This document shows positions 45,587 through 58,367 of a DNA stretch of 64,000 bases, in pieces. The stretch covers positions 40,514,876 through 40,578,875 of the forward strand of contig CM072523.1 in NCBI GenBank assembly GCA_036898135.1, read 5' to 3'. Position 1 is the first letter of the stretch. The number at the start of each line of letters is the position of its first letter. The notes under the pieces are model-generated. The model worked only from the letters and a program-made list of their open reading frames with translations, had not been told where the DNA came from and made no database searches. The DNA comes from Oncomelania hupensis (lineage: Eukaryota > Mollusca > Gastropoda > Littorinimorpha > Pomatiopsidae). Made by a program: the position numbers and the translations under genes.

Positions 45587-48500
45587 CACTAATTCCATAC
45601 CGGATCGGTCGTCGCCCGGGTCGTCACACGGCACAAGGACCGCGCCTTCCGTTGGCCACCAGGACGGAGGTGTTAAGTATGCTACTGATGGACAATTTAG
45701 CAAGATCCGCACGAGAAACAACATCGTCATAGGAACCTGGAATGTCAGGACCCTAACTGCGGAAGGAAAATTAGAAGAACTGGCCCACGAGTTGGACCAC
45801 TATCGATGGAATGTTCTAGGTATCAGCGAACTGCGCTGGAAAGGCCTAGGTGAAACAACGACCGACAAAGGCCACAAGCTCTATTTCAGCGGTAGGGATG
45901 ACAGGCACGAACACGGCGTTGGATTCTTGGTCCACAAGAACATTCTAGCCACTGTCATGGGTTGCCGCCCAGTCTCCAGTAGACTCATTACCATCCGCCT
46001 GAGAGCAGCCCCTTTCAACATCACCATCATCCAGGCCTACGCCCCAACATCAGACTATGACGACAGCAAAGTGGAGGATTTTTATGAAAATCTACAGGCG
46101 GTCCTTGACCAAGTGCCGAAGAAGGACATAGTCATAGTGCAAGGCGACTGGAATGCCAAGGTTGGCCAAGATGCGCACCACAACTGGGGAGACACATGCG
46201 GACCCCACTGCAACAACGAGACAAATGACAGGGGTCTGAGACTCTTGGAGTTTGCCAGATACAACAATCTGGTACTGGCAAACACGCTTGGTCTCCACAA
46301 AAACTCCAGACGATGGACATGGCACAGTCCTGGCGGGGAGCATCACAACCAAATAGACTACATCATGGTCAAGAAACGCTTCAGATCAAGCATCAACATT
46401 GGCAGGACACGTACTTTTCCAGGAGCAGACATCGGAAGTGACCACGATCTCGTGATGATGTCTTTCCGGCTCCACTTGAAAAGAGTAAATACAGCAAAGT
46501 GCACTAGACTGAAGTTCGACCTGGACAAACTGCAAGACCCGGAGGTGGCAGAACTATTTCAGGCCACAATTGGAGGGAAATTTGCACCACTGCTCATTTT
46601 GGGGGCTGGTGAAGTAGATGTCAACACCATGACCACCACCTTCAACTCAGCTGTGACAGATGCTGCCACTGAGATCCTTGGCAAGCACCGACCAAAGAAG
46701 AAGCTGTGGATCACACCTGAACTTTTGGATCTGTGTGATAAACGAAGAGAGATGAAAAAGAAAAAGAACACCTCACAGGGAGCTGATGTCTACCGAAAAA
46801 TCAACAATGACATCCGAAAAGGCATGCTCACAGCAAAGGAGAACTGGATAGAAGATCAATGCCAGGAAATAGAGAACAGTCTGAACAAGAACAACAGCAA
46901 GAAGGCCTACCAGACTGTGAAGCGGCTGACAAGTGTCAAACAGCCCAAAGTCTCCACTATCCAAAGCAAGTCTGGCATATGCCTTACAGAAGAACAAGAA
47001 GTCTTGGACAGATGGACAGAGTACTGCTCTGACCTTTACAGCCATACACCAAATGGAGACCCATCAGTTCTAGCATGTCCCGAGAACAGAGAAGAAGAAG
47101 AAATCCTCCCAATTCTCCGGGAAGAAGTTGAGGCAGCAGTGCAAGCGCTAAAGAAAGGGAAGTCAGCGGGAGTGGACAACATACCCGCGGAACTGCTACA
47201 AGCAGGAGGAGAAGCGATGATTGATGCCCTCACCATTATCTGTAACAAGATCTGGCAGAGTGGGGAGTGGCCTATACCATGGACCCAGTCGCTTGTCATC
47301 ACTCTTCCAAAAAAGGTAACCTTCAGGAGTGTGAAAATTACCGGACCATCAGCCTCATCAGCCATCCCAGCAAGGTCCTCCTGAAAATAATACTCAACAG
47401 GTTGAAACCCCAAGCTGAACAAATCATAGCTGAAGAACAAGCAGGATTCAGGGCAGGGCGAAGTACCACTGAGCAGATTTTCAACCTCAGAATAATCTGT
47501 GAGAAATACCTACAGCACCAACAACATCTATATCATGTGTTCATAGACTTCAAGAAGGCGTTTGACCGAGTCTGGCATGCAGCTCTATGGGCAACAATGA
47601 AAGTGTACAACATCAGCCCTAAAATTATTGAAGTCATCAAAAGCCTGTATGACAAGGCTACCAGTGCAGTCCTCCACAACAGAGCCATCGGGAATTGGTT
47701 CAGAACAACAATCGGCGTGCGTCAAGGATGCCTACTCTCTCCAACACTCTTCAACATCTTCCTAGAGCGCATCATGTCGGATGCTCTTGCAGACCATGAA
47801 GGCACAGTCAGCATAGGGGGTAGAGCAATCTCCAATCTTCGTTTTGCAGATGACATTGATGGATTGGCTGGAGAGGAACAAGAACTTGAACAGCTGGTAC
47901 AGAGGCTTGACACCACCTCCAAAGCCTATGGAATGGAAATAAGTGCAGAGAAGACCAAAATGATGACCAACAACACCAATGGCATCAATACGGACATCAA
48001 AGTCCAAGGCCAATCCCTCGACACAGTGCATAGCTTCAAATATTTAGGAGCCATTGTATCAGACAATGGGTCCCGACAGGAAGTCCTCTCCAGGATCGCA
48101 CAAACAACTGCTGCCCTGACAAGGTTGAAGCCCATTTGGAAAGACAGGACCATCAGTCTACATTCCAAAGTAAGACTGCTGCGCTCCCTTGTCATCTCCA
48201 TCTTCCTATATGCTTGCGAAGCATGGACCCTCACAGCAGATCTCCAACGAAGAATACAAAGCATGGAGATGAGGTGCTACAGAAGACTTCTGGGCATTTC
48301 CTATACCCAACACATCACCAACGACGAAGTCCGACAGACCATCACACAAGCCATTGGACAACACGATGACCTGCTAACAGTGGTGAAGAAACGGAAACTT
48401 CGGTGGTATGGCCACGTCACCAGATCATCAGGCCTTGCAAAGACTATTCTGCAAGGCACAGTGCAAGGAGGTAGAAGAAGAGGGAGACCGAAAAAGAGGT

Positions 48501-48652
48501 GGGAGGACAACATTCGAGAATGGACTGGTTTGACACTGAGCGAAGCCATCAGGGCTGCTGAGGACAGAGAAAGATGGAGTATGCTGGTTAAACGATCATC
48601 TGTGGTGCCCCTACGACCTTCGGGTTACGGGACAGGATAGGATAGGATAGGA
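45587..48652 (+). mobile_element. APE-type LINE, complete insertion with 15-bp target duplication
   Basis: TAGAAAGACATAATC occurs directly before (45572-45586) and directly after (48653-48667) the element, a perfect 15-bp target-site duplication. The element is about 3066 bp. It ends in a GGATA(G) short tandem tail rather than poly(A), as RTE-like elements do. Two ordered domains are present (apurinic endonuclease, reverse transcriptase), and the C-terminus has RWYGHV...GRPKKRWEDN. I have not assigned the clade. Whether it is complete at the 5' end is unknown. It sits between the convergent TAF6 and DsbA-like genes. Confidence 0.93.
45660..48640 (+). pseudogene. LINE polyprotein, endonuclease plus reverse transcriptase, one frameshift
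   Basis: The frame from about 45660 to about 47310 has endonuclease motifs: TWNVRTL, GDWNAKVG, WTWHSPGGEHHNQIDYI, SDHDLV. After one frame change near 47308-47320, in an A6 run (CCAAAAAAGG), a second frame to 48640 has reverse-transcriptase motifs: AGFRAGRST, VFIDFKKAFDRVWH, GVRQGCLLSPTLFN, LRFADDIDGLA. The C-terminus RRGRPKKRWEDNI is followed by a stop. One base too few in the A run would explain the break; it could be a real lesion or a sequencing error in a homopolymer. No other stop was noticed. No ATG is obvious before 45792, so the true start is uncertain. Confidence 0.9.
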
Positions 48653-48809
48653 TAGAAAGACATAATCTTCATATTTCCAATATAAATATTTCCATAAAAC
48701 CTGCAGCACCTGCTTAATCCCCAGGTCCATATCCCTGTATCAACTTGCTTAGGTGATGAAACTAAACTTTTTAGATGGTTTGAGGATTTTAACAAAATTT
48801 CCTGTGTAT

Positions 48810-49165
48810 AATATGTTTCTATTGACAAAGGCTTTAGTTTGAATCGTGGCTGCTCTTAAAATATACCTAAACTATCGAAATTACCACAGGCACTTAACAA
48901 AGATATTAAATTAAATTGTGGTTCTACCGAGTCTTGCCTAAAACATGTAAAATGAACACAGAACAAAGCAGTGCTTTTGCCTTTCCACAGATTCTCAAGC
49001 CAGTTATGTTTCTATTGAAAAAGGTTTTCAGTCCGAATCCCAGCTGCTCTCAAAATGTCTGAACTAACATTAATGTAAGCACTTGACAAAGATACCACTT
49101 AACCAAGTTAATGAAATTCAATTGTAGATCAGCCGAGTCTAACCTAAAATTTGTATGAACATTAT
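48810..49165. repeat. Two diverged tandem copies, about 190 bp each
   Basis: ATGTTTCTATTGACAAAGGCTTT...GGCTGCTCTTAAAAT...TCTACCGAGTCTTGCC at about 48810-48955 is echoed by ATGTTTCTATTGAAAAAGGTTTT...AGCTGCTCTCAAAAT...TCAGCCGAGTCTAACC at about 49003-49165. It is noncoding. Confidence 0.7.
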
Positions 49166-49684
49166 AAAGTTGATGGTGATACGTCAAATTCTTTGTCGAT
49201 TTCAACATTTTTCTTGTGTGGATGTGCTTCAACATGAGATAATATTATAATTTGATCTTTTAGAGTGAGTTTACTTCTGCTTCGCTTTGTCGCCATTTTT
49301 TAGACATTGGAAGCATGTGCGTCATTCTAAAGACATCTCCGAATGACGTCAAGAATTCTACATGATGAATAAGAAATGCCTTTTTTTAACATAATTTATA
49401 GTCATGTTGGAATTTAGAAATTTACATCATTTGCCTTTTTTTTAAAAAACTTGGACTTCGCTATAACCATCAAAATTTGTTGTCGGGGATAAGAAAATGC
49501 ATTCAGTGTAGCTGTATTAATAATATCTGTTAAATTCTAAGTAATAAATAAGAACAACACTGGCAGGAGATTTTTTTCTGTTCGCTGAAAACGTCGTTTC
49601 TTGAAAGCATGTTTGCTGTATGCGTGTTTGGCTGAATGTGTTTGTCGATGCACAAGAGCATATTACTATTCAGAAGCTAATCTA

Positions 49685-49770
49685 GTATATAGCTGGCCAG
49701 AAATAATGCTGCTGTAAATTAACATATAAGTAAGACAGCAGTATTATTTCCCAGCTGTAATATATAAATG
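49685..49770. other. Compact hairpin, about 85 nt
   Basis: TATAGCTGGCCAGAAATAATGCTGCTGT pairs with ACAGCAGTATTATTTCCCAGCTGTAATATA across an 18-20 base loop. It is either a very short foldback element or a structured RNA. Confidence 0.6.
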
Positions 49771-50046
49771 TTTGACTCTAAAACTATACCAATGTTCAGA
49801 AATAAATCTAGTATACCAATGTTCAAAACTTATCTAGAGTATTGGTGAGAAGAGAGTTCCGACTCCCTTTCTCCTAAAAATCACAGCAATGATATCACAT
49901 GGATTGAAAAAGAAAATCAATGATGCTTCAATGACCGGTATGTCAAGCAGAAGTTAGGGGGCTGTGAAATGTCTGTATAGGCCAGGCCTACTCTTTCAAA
50001 GTTGTTCTTTTGATAAAGATAACCTGTTAGCATAACGGATTTTAAT

Positions 50047-50052
50047 TTATTC
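50047..50052 (-). terminator. Poly(A) signal of the DsbA-like gene
   Basis: AATAAA on the minus strand, about 315 bases past the stop codon. Confidence 0.45.
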
Positions 50053-50365
50053 TTTTGTTATTGAAGGTCTTTCCCCCAAAAAGGGAAGGAAGAGGGGAAG
50101 TGGCTGGGAGTAGAAAGCTACAACAAGCATCACATACACTGAGCAACAAACATTGGATATATGTATATATAGAAATCAAACATCGCTACTGTTCCCCCTT
50201 CTTCGCATGCCAGTCTCTTATTCTCATATGAAAATCCAATCTAACGTCCTCTTGAATAGCACCAACTGCAGGCTAAGCAGACATGCTGTGGGCACTGAAT
50301 AACGCTGTTCCTTGTCAGTCAGGCCTGTACGAGTAATCTTTGCCGAAACCACCTGAACATCTTCA

Positions 50366-52825
50366 TTATGCTTTGCTTATCTGTGCAACAGGATAACGTT
50401 CTGCGGCGACAGTCAGCATTTTGATGAAAACATCTTCGCTCTGTGCACCAGAAAACATACGCTGACCGTTGAAGTAGAACATAGGTACACCTGCAAACCA
50501 GAAAAGAATTTTGACAAATACTAACAAAATGATATAATTGCTGATGTCCACTTCTTTAAAATTTTGTTGAAATTAAGAAAAGTTATTTAATAGTTGCCTT
50601 CTACTTTCATGTACAGGTAGAAGAAAAAAATTTCCTCTAACGTCTTTTATTTGCATGTGCATCAGATGTGCAAGCTTGGGCAGCTTGAATTTTATAAATA
50701 ACCTCCTTCTACTTCTTCTTATAAATAACCTTCTTCTTCCCCTTCTTTATTTTCTTCAACTTCATCATAATTAAATCTACAATTATACAGATAGAAAGGT
50801 TTATATGGGTTTGGGCATTGAATAGAATAGACCCAACGTTTCACAGCATGTTGTAAGAGGCGATTTCAGCATGGCAACACTGGGCGAAAGTCTACACAGA
50901 AGTCAACGGCCAGATCGGAGAACCTCACGTTACTATAGTTCAATGACCACGTGCTCAGGGCCAAAGCAAGCCACACTGTACTCGATGAAGAAAAGAGGAG
51001 GTGACAAAAATGTAAACTGAAGAGATAAAATGTACAAATGCAGAGGTCAACCTTGAACACCTTTGCTGGAAAAGTGAAGAGCTGCATCGCGGACCGCTTT
51101 CAGATTGTCGGGGCTGCTGATGTAGGTTCGAACCTCATTGGCATCAAAGCCTGCCTCCTTGCCGACAGTCACCACATCATCTTCTGTCAGCATTTTCCCA
51201 TCTGTGAAATAGACCTGTAACAGAAACAATGGCAATAATAATCATAATTATAATAACTACAATAATAATAGTGATATTGGACTTTATTTGTATCGGTTAT
51301 TGTATCTTACAATATTGATTGTTTAATTGTTCAGTTTTGTTTATTTCATCTAATTCCTCTTTCCCTTGTTATGACCATTCCTTATTTGTTTAAAATTTTC
51401 CCCTGCTCCAATCAAGTCTAAAATCACTTTGGGGAAAAGACGTTACATTAAAGAAACGAATAATAATAATTCATAATAATTTACTCCATGTTTTAAAGTA
51501 TAATGAAAGCGATTAATTATTTCCTACTCTGTAGTTTATGCAGCCATAATGTTTTATAAATATATTATAATTTTAATAATTAGAACAAATATATTAATGT
51601 TACCAACCGTAAAAAAAAAACTGTTAAACTATTACACTTTAAATAAGGACATTCCAAGAATGTTGCGGTTAGGTCATAATGTAAAATCGCTGGAGGCACT
51701 CATTTATTTTATCTTATTTTTTTATCAGTCTTTATAGCGCTGATGATGGTAGTGATAGGGATGATGATGATGATGATAATGATGATGATGATTTAAAAAG
51801 ATGAAGATTTAAACACATGGAAAACAATTTGCAATTCTTTAACCAGTATCTATCAAACATACCTCAAACCCCTACAGTACTTAGTTATTGTGTTATTTCA
51901 CTTCAAGATGAGGCATACTCACCCACCCATCCAACCAACTAACCACTTCAAGTTGAGGCATACCCACCAACCCAACCAACCACACACCAACAGAAAAGTG
52001 TCTCCTCTGTCACTACCAACAAAATATAATATTGGCCTAAGGCACTACCTTGAAAAGTCTTTCTGCCACATCGTTTTGCTTAGTTCCGCCATCTTTCTCT
52101 CCTGCATACTCGAGCAGTGCATGAGCTTTCAATGTGTTTGGGAATGAGGTGTTGCTGAAGGAAAAGTGGACTCCAACCTCTTCCCCTGTTTTTCTCATCT
52201 GCTCCAGCCTGCAAACAGGTTTAAACAAGTATAAGCTCAAGTTGATATTTCCCCAAAATTTGTTAATAAAAATGACAACAGTTAAATACAGAAATAATTG
52301 AATAAAATTTATGAAAAATAAACTGTGTAATAAACTACTGCAAAGATCAGATCATTTTGATGTAGTTTCTGACCTATGATCAATTAAAGCTGATCTTTTA
52401 AACAAAGGCAACGAATAACCAACATTTGCACTACATCATGTCCAGCATCAATTCAGAAACGAGAAAGAATTATTAGGCCTACTGAATACTGTTCTTACTA
52501 TTTACACAGAAAACGCCTTATGACTTATGTCTAATGAATTAGTGTGCAACATGCCAAATAAAATATTTGTATTTCTAGTTTCACTCAAACTACAAAAACC
52601 AGAATTTCACATATCATACCTTTCTGGGATCCTATAACCAGGTGGTATAGGTAAACCTTCGGGTGGTGCCTCTGGTCTCAACAAATAAGGCAGCCATCTG
52701 ATGTGAAACTGGAATTTATCTTCAAGTTGTTTCATCCCTCTTTCAAGCTTCTTCTTCCCGATCCAGCACCATGGACACATGACATCGCTTACAATGTCAA
52801 TGTTTACTAAAGGTTTTTCGGCCAT
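50366..52825 (-). CDS. DsbA/FrnE-like thiol oxidoreductase, 217 residues, four exons
   Basis: Exons 52825-52620, 52208-52049, 51214-51052 and 50490-50366 join in phase (654 nt with the stop). The fold is the DsbA type: thioredoxin with a helical insert. The active site CPWC is at residues 17-20 (DVMCPWCWIGKK), and a cis-proline loop GVPMFYFNG at about 177-185 follows the helical part. These are the two redox hallmarks. The family (Pfam DSBA) also includes FrnE-like proteins and, more distantly, GST kappa and HCCA isomerase. Length matches FrnE-type proteins. The start MAEKP was chosen because the strand-mate ORF begins 245 bases away; an in-frame ATG at 52939 would add 38 residues. Substrate is unknown. 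Role beyond dithiol/disulfide chemistry is inference. Confidence 0.92.
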
Positions 52826-53069
52826 AGTTTTGCAAAACCTAAATATCCTAAACAAACTTTCTGTTCGAGAGCAGACGAACTTTGGCCTATTCTCCAAAGG
52901 AACTAAACAAGTAGGGAACTCAGTCAACTCAATCAGCATAATAATCTCCCTTGGTACATATGGGACATCACTCTAACAAAACGGAAAAGATTTTACCAAA
53001 CCAAGCAAGTCAACATCAAGGAATACACTAGTGGTTTTATTAAGACGTTAAATATAAATTTGGGTAGAA
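52826..53069. promoter_or_regulatory. Divergent promoter, DsbA-like gene and COPS6
   Basis: Only 244 bp separate the two chosen start codons, so the genes very probably share a promoter. No TATA box is placed for either. If the DsbA-like gene used the upstream ATG at 52939, just 130 bp would remain. Confidence 0.6.
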
Positions 53070-53365
53070 ATGGCTACAAGCATGGAGGTAGACGCTCCGG
53101 CAATAAGCGGAGTCATGGCAGCACAAGGGACAAGCGGTAGTGTGACGGTTTCGTTGCATCCGCTGGTCATCATGAACGTTTCAGAACACTGGACAAGAGT
53201 CAGAGCTCAGTCAGGGAAAATTGAGCAAGGTAAAACAATTGAATACGCTGACTACTAGTACTAGTCCTAATTTTTTGTAAATAGATTTTATGTAATGGCA
53301 GTTGTTCAAAAAGAATTCCAGTAAGTGTCTATAAAATAATCAGTAATAATATTCATCTTGTTACC

Positions 53366-53400
<35 letters not shown>

Positions 53401-56400
53401 GGGATGATGGGGGGTTTCAGTATATCCCCACTTTCGGGAAATTTAGTGCTTTAAGTTCCCACTGGCGCTGTCTTTCTCCTTTGTTCTTTCTAATTCCTAC
53501 TCTGTTCTATCCATCTACTATACTATCTTCTTCTTCGCTAGACTTGTCACATACCTTTTTTCTTAAAAACTTCCGGGACAAAACTCCTCATTTGTGTGTG
53601 AGGTCTGTTGTATCAGCTTGGGAATATTGGTTGCTTTCTGCCACATGGTCACTGGGGCTTCCTATGATGTTATTATTTGGCAATGTAGGCATTTTATATG
53701 CATGTTTTTTTTTTAAAAATATTTTATAATGATTTTTGTATTCTATTTTGTTTTGTAAAAGGGGGTTCGATAAATTAGAGTATAGTCTCAGCGTCCCTTG
53801 CGTGGGCTGTCTTTATTGTAAAGTGACAGGCTGGTGGAGTAGCTTCAGTGATACCACTAGGGTTGTTTTGGCAGATCTTTTATGCGGATCAGGGGTGAGT
53901 CCTCTTTCAGCGAAGGTTGGTATTGATTTTGTGGTCCTGATCCGGCTCTTTGCAGTCCGCTGGACCCTGTAAGTAATGAATAACTAACCGTCCTAGGTAA
54001 CTTTTTCTCTATTTCAGTTTCAATAACCTATTTTTCACAAAAGTTCTTTTGTGAGGTAGTATTTATACTATGAATTATTATGCACATGTATTAGAGCACA
54101 CTTTCGTAGTCTGATGTTAATCATTATGTATGCGCTGCTGGGTACGTTCATAGCTCGACATTCTTGACTTTGCTTTTTTAATACTATTACATCCCCAGCT
54201 TTTATAATATCATCATCACTCCCACAGCCTTTCAGCCTTCTGGGAGAGATTTTGCCACTTTCTCCTGTTTTCAAGAGACTTGCGATGTCCAGTGCCGTCT
54301 AATTTTAAATCTTTATTGATGACCTAAACTGGAATTACTTTTTTGCAGCACCGTTTTGTGACAGAACCCGAAATTCTGAGGAGAAAAATCTTTGTACAGC
54401 ACTGCAATACTAACTTGTGGAAGTTTTGTGTTTCTAACAGAGTAGCTACCTTTTGGAATGATTTACCAGTTTCTTTTTAAAAAATGGCACCTAACATACA
54501 ATGACATTCTTTCAAAAACCAGTTGGATGAATTATCAAAATTTAAAGAGATTTTCTTTCGCTTTTTAATGAATGATTTGTAGGAAACTGTGCATGTATAA
54601 CATTAACAGACCCATAAAGTAATTACATCAGTCAAAGAAAGGACATTCTCAACAGCTTCAGTGCCTTTTTTGTCCTTGCACTACTGCTAAAGTACTGCTA
54701 CTTTATACACATACATAAATACACCTATGTATGAGTTATGTACGTGTAGCCAGGGCTTCTGAAAGACTTTTTTTTCATCTAGCCCGCCGGGCTAGTTACT
54801 TAGAAAAGTTACTAGCCCGCAAGAATGTTGACTAGCCCTGCTGAAATGGCGAAGCATCAAATAAGCTGTAAAATCTATCCATTTCGATTTTTTTCTGATG
54901 CGATTGTTTTGCCTTTTTAGCCGGTGTATCGGATTCGGCAGAAGTTGAACCAATTCTTTTTACAAATCGATCCATACTACCATAGCTAAACCGAAAGCGC
55001 TAACAAACTAAGCTGAGCGATCATGTAAAGCCTTCTCTGATTGGTTCATATCGATCAATATTACGCGCTACGAGCCAATCATACAGAGTATTTTTTGGCT
55101 TGCAAGTAATTCAGGAAATGAGGCACAGTAAGGGATATTTTTCTCCTCTCTTCCTGATGCGCTTATTATCGAATGATATGAAATGAATCATCACCCATAC
55201 GGTCCCTCTTCACTGATCGTTCTTGGCGAAACGCACACTTGTAGAGCTGTGCAGTTTAAACGGTTCGTAATCAAGCCGATGTTTTTATTTTCATCGGGGA
55301 TTGACAAACTGAAGAGAGAAAATCAACTAGCCCGCCGGGCTAGTAGACTTTGAACTTTAACTAGCCCGTAACAATTTTAACTAGCCATTGGCGAGCGGGC
55401 TAGTGCATTTCAGAAGCCCTGTGTAGCAATGTTTTACCAAACTAAGCTAGTTTGGTTTTGAAGTGTTTAACGAGTTGTTCTTTTCCTCCAGTGTTGGGAG
55501 CTTTAATTGGTCAGCAGAAAGGACGGAATATTGAAGTGATGAACTCGTTTGAGCTTGTGTTTGACAAAATTGATGGTGACATCATCATCAACATGGAATA
55601 CTACCAGACAAAAGAAGGACAATGTGAGTTACAAGATTGTTTCTGAATTGTCTTGAGATTTTGTGATACATAATTTATTATTTTATTTATTTATTTATTG
55701 ATTCTGTGTGTGTATATGACAATGTGTGTATTATTGTGTTATAGGTATCACATTAAAAGTTGTATAATTTCTAAGGGTTGAGATGGATGAAAACTGTGTA
55801 TTATTATTATTATTATTATTATTGTTATTATTATTGTTAGTAGTAGTAGTAGTAGTAATACTATAGTAGTAGTAGTAGTAGTAATACTAGCAGTAGTTGT
55901 AATGATGGCCAGAGCTGCGAAAGATTAAAATAGTATTGATTCTTTATGTGTTTAATATGTGCAGTTAAACAGGTATTCAGTGAAATGGATTTTCTTGGCT
56001 GGTACACTACTGGAGAGGTCCCTACACAGTCTGAGATTAAAATTCACAAACAGGTACCTGTTTAGTCAGTAACATGTACTGCGAAGTACTGGCTGACTTA
56101 ATAACTTGCAGTTTTCTTGATGGCCACTTGATCATGTCTCAGCTTGGAGTTCAGCGCTTTACAAATGAACATCGTCATCATCACCATCATCATCAGCATC
56201 TTCATCTTTGATAACATAAATTATTTATAATAATAAAAAAAATATTACAAGGAAGATAAATATAATAAAATTAGCCGTATATTTACTATACATGTTTAAA
56301 AAGTGTTACATAATGACATGTGATTCATAATGTTTGGTACCTTAACTTTAATTAATTTTCCTGAGCTTTAGTGTGATAGATAGTTCTTTTAATCAAAATG

Positions 56401-58314
56401 TCTGCATGTGCTTTTCAAGAAAATAATATTTTTGCGTTGCATGTTATACTAAATTACTGTGAGAGTATTATCAGAGAAAGACTTCCCACATTCACTATGT
56501 CGTTTGTTAACAGAATGATTTTGTACAGATTTTTTAACTAGAGTGCAAGCTAGTTGTACCTTGTTTCTGAATTCACTCCCTTAGCTTACAACCACTGTGA
56601 TGCTTGTTAAAGATTGTGTAGATAAAATATGTAAGCTGATATCAAATTCCCTCCCTTTGCCTACAAGAATTTTGTGAAAAATTGGCATAAAATTATGCTT
56701 TTCATCATCTCTAGTCCAAGATTTTCGTTAAGGTTTTCGAAACCACATTCTTGATTCTGAATTGGAGTTTTTTTCTTTGGATATTGGCTATAGTCATTAG
56801 TAATATATGTTAATTATTTTTGCTTCAGATTTTCCAAATCAATGAGAGTCCCATCTGCCTTATGTTGAATCCAATTGCACGCCACACAGATGTAAGTAAC
56901 ATCTTTGAGATTTTCTGATTTTGTTGGTTGCACTGTTTTGAGTAATGCATTGTTACATAGAATTTTTTTATTTGTTGCTTGTGAAGGTTTGTGTGCTTTT
57001 ATTGGAAAGAGATGAGTCGCACAATTATGCATGCTATTTAATAATAATAATCATAATCATAATGAGATTATGATAAAGTAAAGGTATAAATGGACAATAT
57101 CTTGTGTGTATATTTGGAGTAAGGGCAAAAAAATTGGGGGCATAAGTTTGTACGCATCCAAAAACGTTTAACACATTTAAAAAATACGCATTTTACCTCT
57201 CTTTGTTTTTTTTTAAATACATATAACTTGTTTCACTTAACATTAAATTGCCTGTAATAAATGAATTAATAAATAAATACATTATAAGTAAATAAAGTGT
57301 TATTAACAGTGCCTCTTGTTTTATCTGTGCAGCTACCTGTTAGCATCTATGAATCTGTCATTGACTTGGTGAATGGAGAGGTAAGTGAGAATTGCAGAAC
57401 TGTTATCTGAAATGGTGTTTAATATGTGTATTTGCAAATTTAAATATTATTGATTTCGAGAAGCACGGTACAGTGAGGCAGAAGAAGAGAGAGACAGAAA
57501 AAGGGGTGGGAGGACAACATTCCAGAATGGACTGGCTTGACACCGAGTGAAGCCATTAGTGTAGCTGAGAAAGATGGAGTATGCTGGTTAAACGATCATC
57601 TGTGGTGTCCCATCGCGTTTTGAGTTACAGGATAGGATTCCAGATAAATTGAATCAAAACATAGAGGACGGTTAACAAAGATTTGTATAATCAAATTGGA
57701 ACTGCAGATGGAACCTAACCTAACAGAGTGCAGAAAAGACAAAGTGGTTTCTTCAGTTATATTTGTGGCCAGTCTCGGCTTCCCATTGTGTAATAATGGT
57801 TGAAAATTAAAGCTGATGTTTTGAAATGTTGTAGCAGGGTGTTTAGTATAGTGGTTATATTCAATTAAACTATACTTCGTTGTATGTTTTTGTATAGTTT
57901 GTGTACATAGTTTCTTGTCTTAAAAACATGAAATAAATACAATTTATTAAAAATAAAAAAAAAGATAATGCACACACACACACTCACACACCCACAAATA
58001 CACATTCAAGCCCATTCACTCCTTTCTATCCAACTCAAAACTGTTATCCTCTAAAATAGTATGTCAATAGATATCAGAGCTGCCAACCCCTACGGAACGT
58101 CCGTAGTTTCTCCGGAAAATGTTCTTTAATTCCGCAACTACGCCATTTCAAGAAATACTACGGAAGAAAAATTTCAAAGCATACCTATTTTTTTACAAGT
58201 ATCGAAACAAAGCCGCGAGAGACGTAGGCCTACTAGGCTTTCGTCAATATCATAGACTTTCGTATAGCGCTTTGCGTGTGCGCTATTTTTAGCTCAGCAG
58301 CCACTGCGCGGTAG

Positions 58315-58367
<53 letters not shown>

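Larger units (their letters stand above)
48668..50046. other. Intergenic between the LINE and the DsbA-like gene
   Basis: It holds the tandem repeat and the hairpin listed separately. The rest is AT-rich with no coding signal. Confidence 0.5.

Noticed and set aside
47722..48549. Minus-strand frames inside the LINE
   Set aside because: Antisense shadows of the reverse-transcriptase frame.
53358..53972. Two open frames after the poly(C) run in COPS6 intron 1
   Set aside because: No domain, start in low-complexity sequence, and no splice logic; perhaps repeat-derived.
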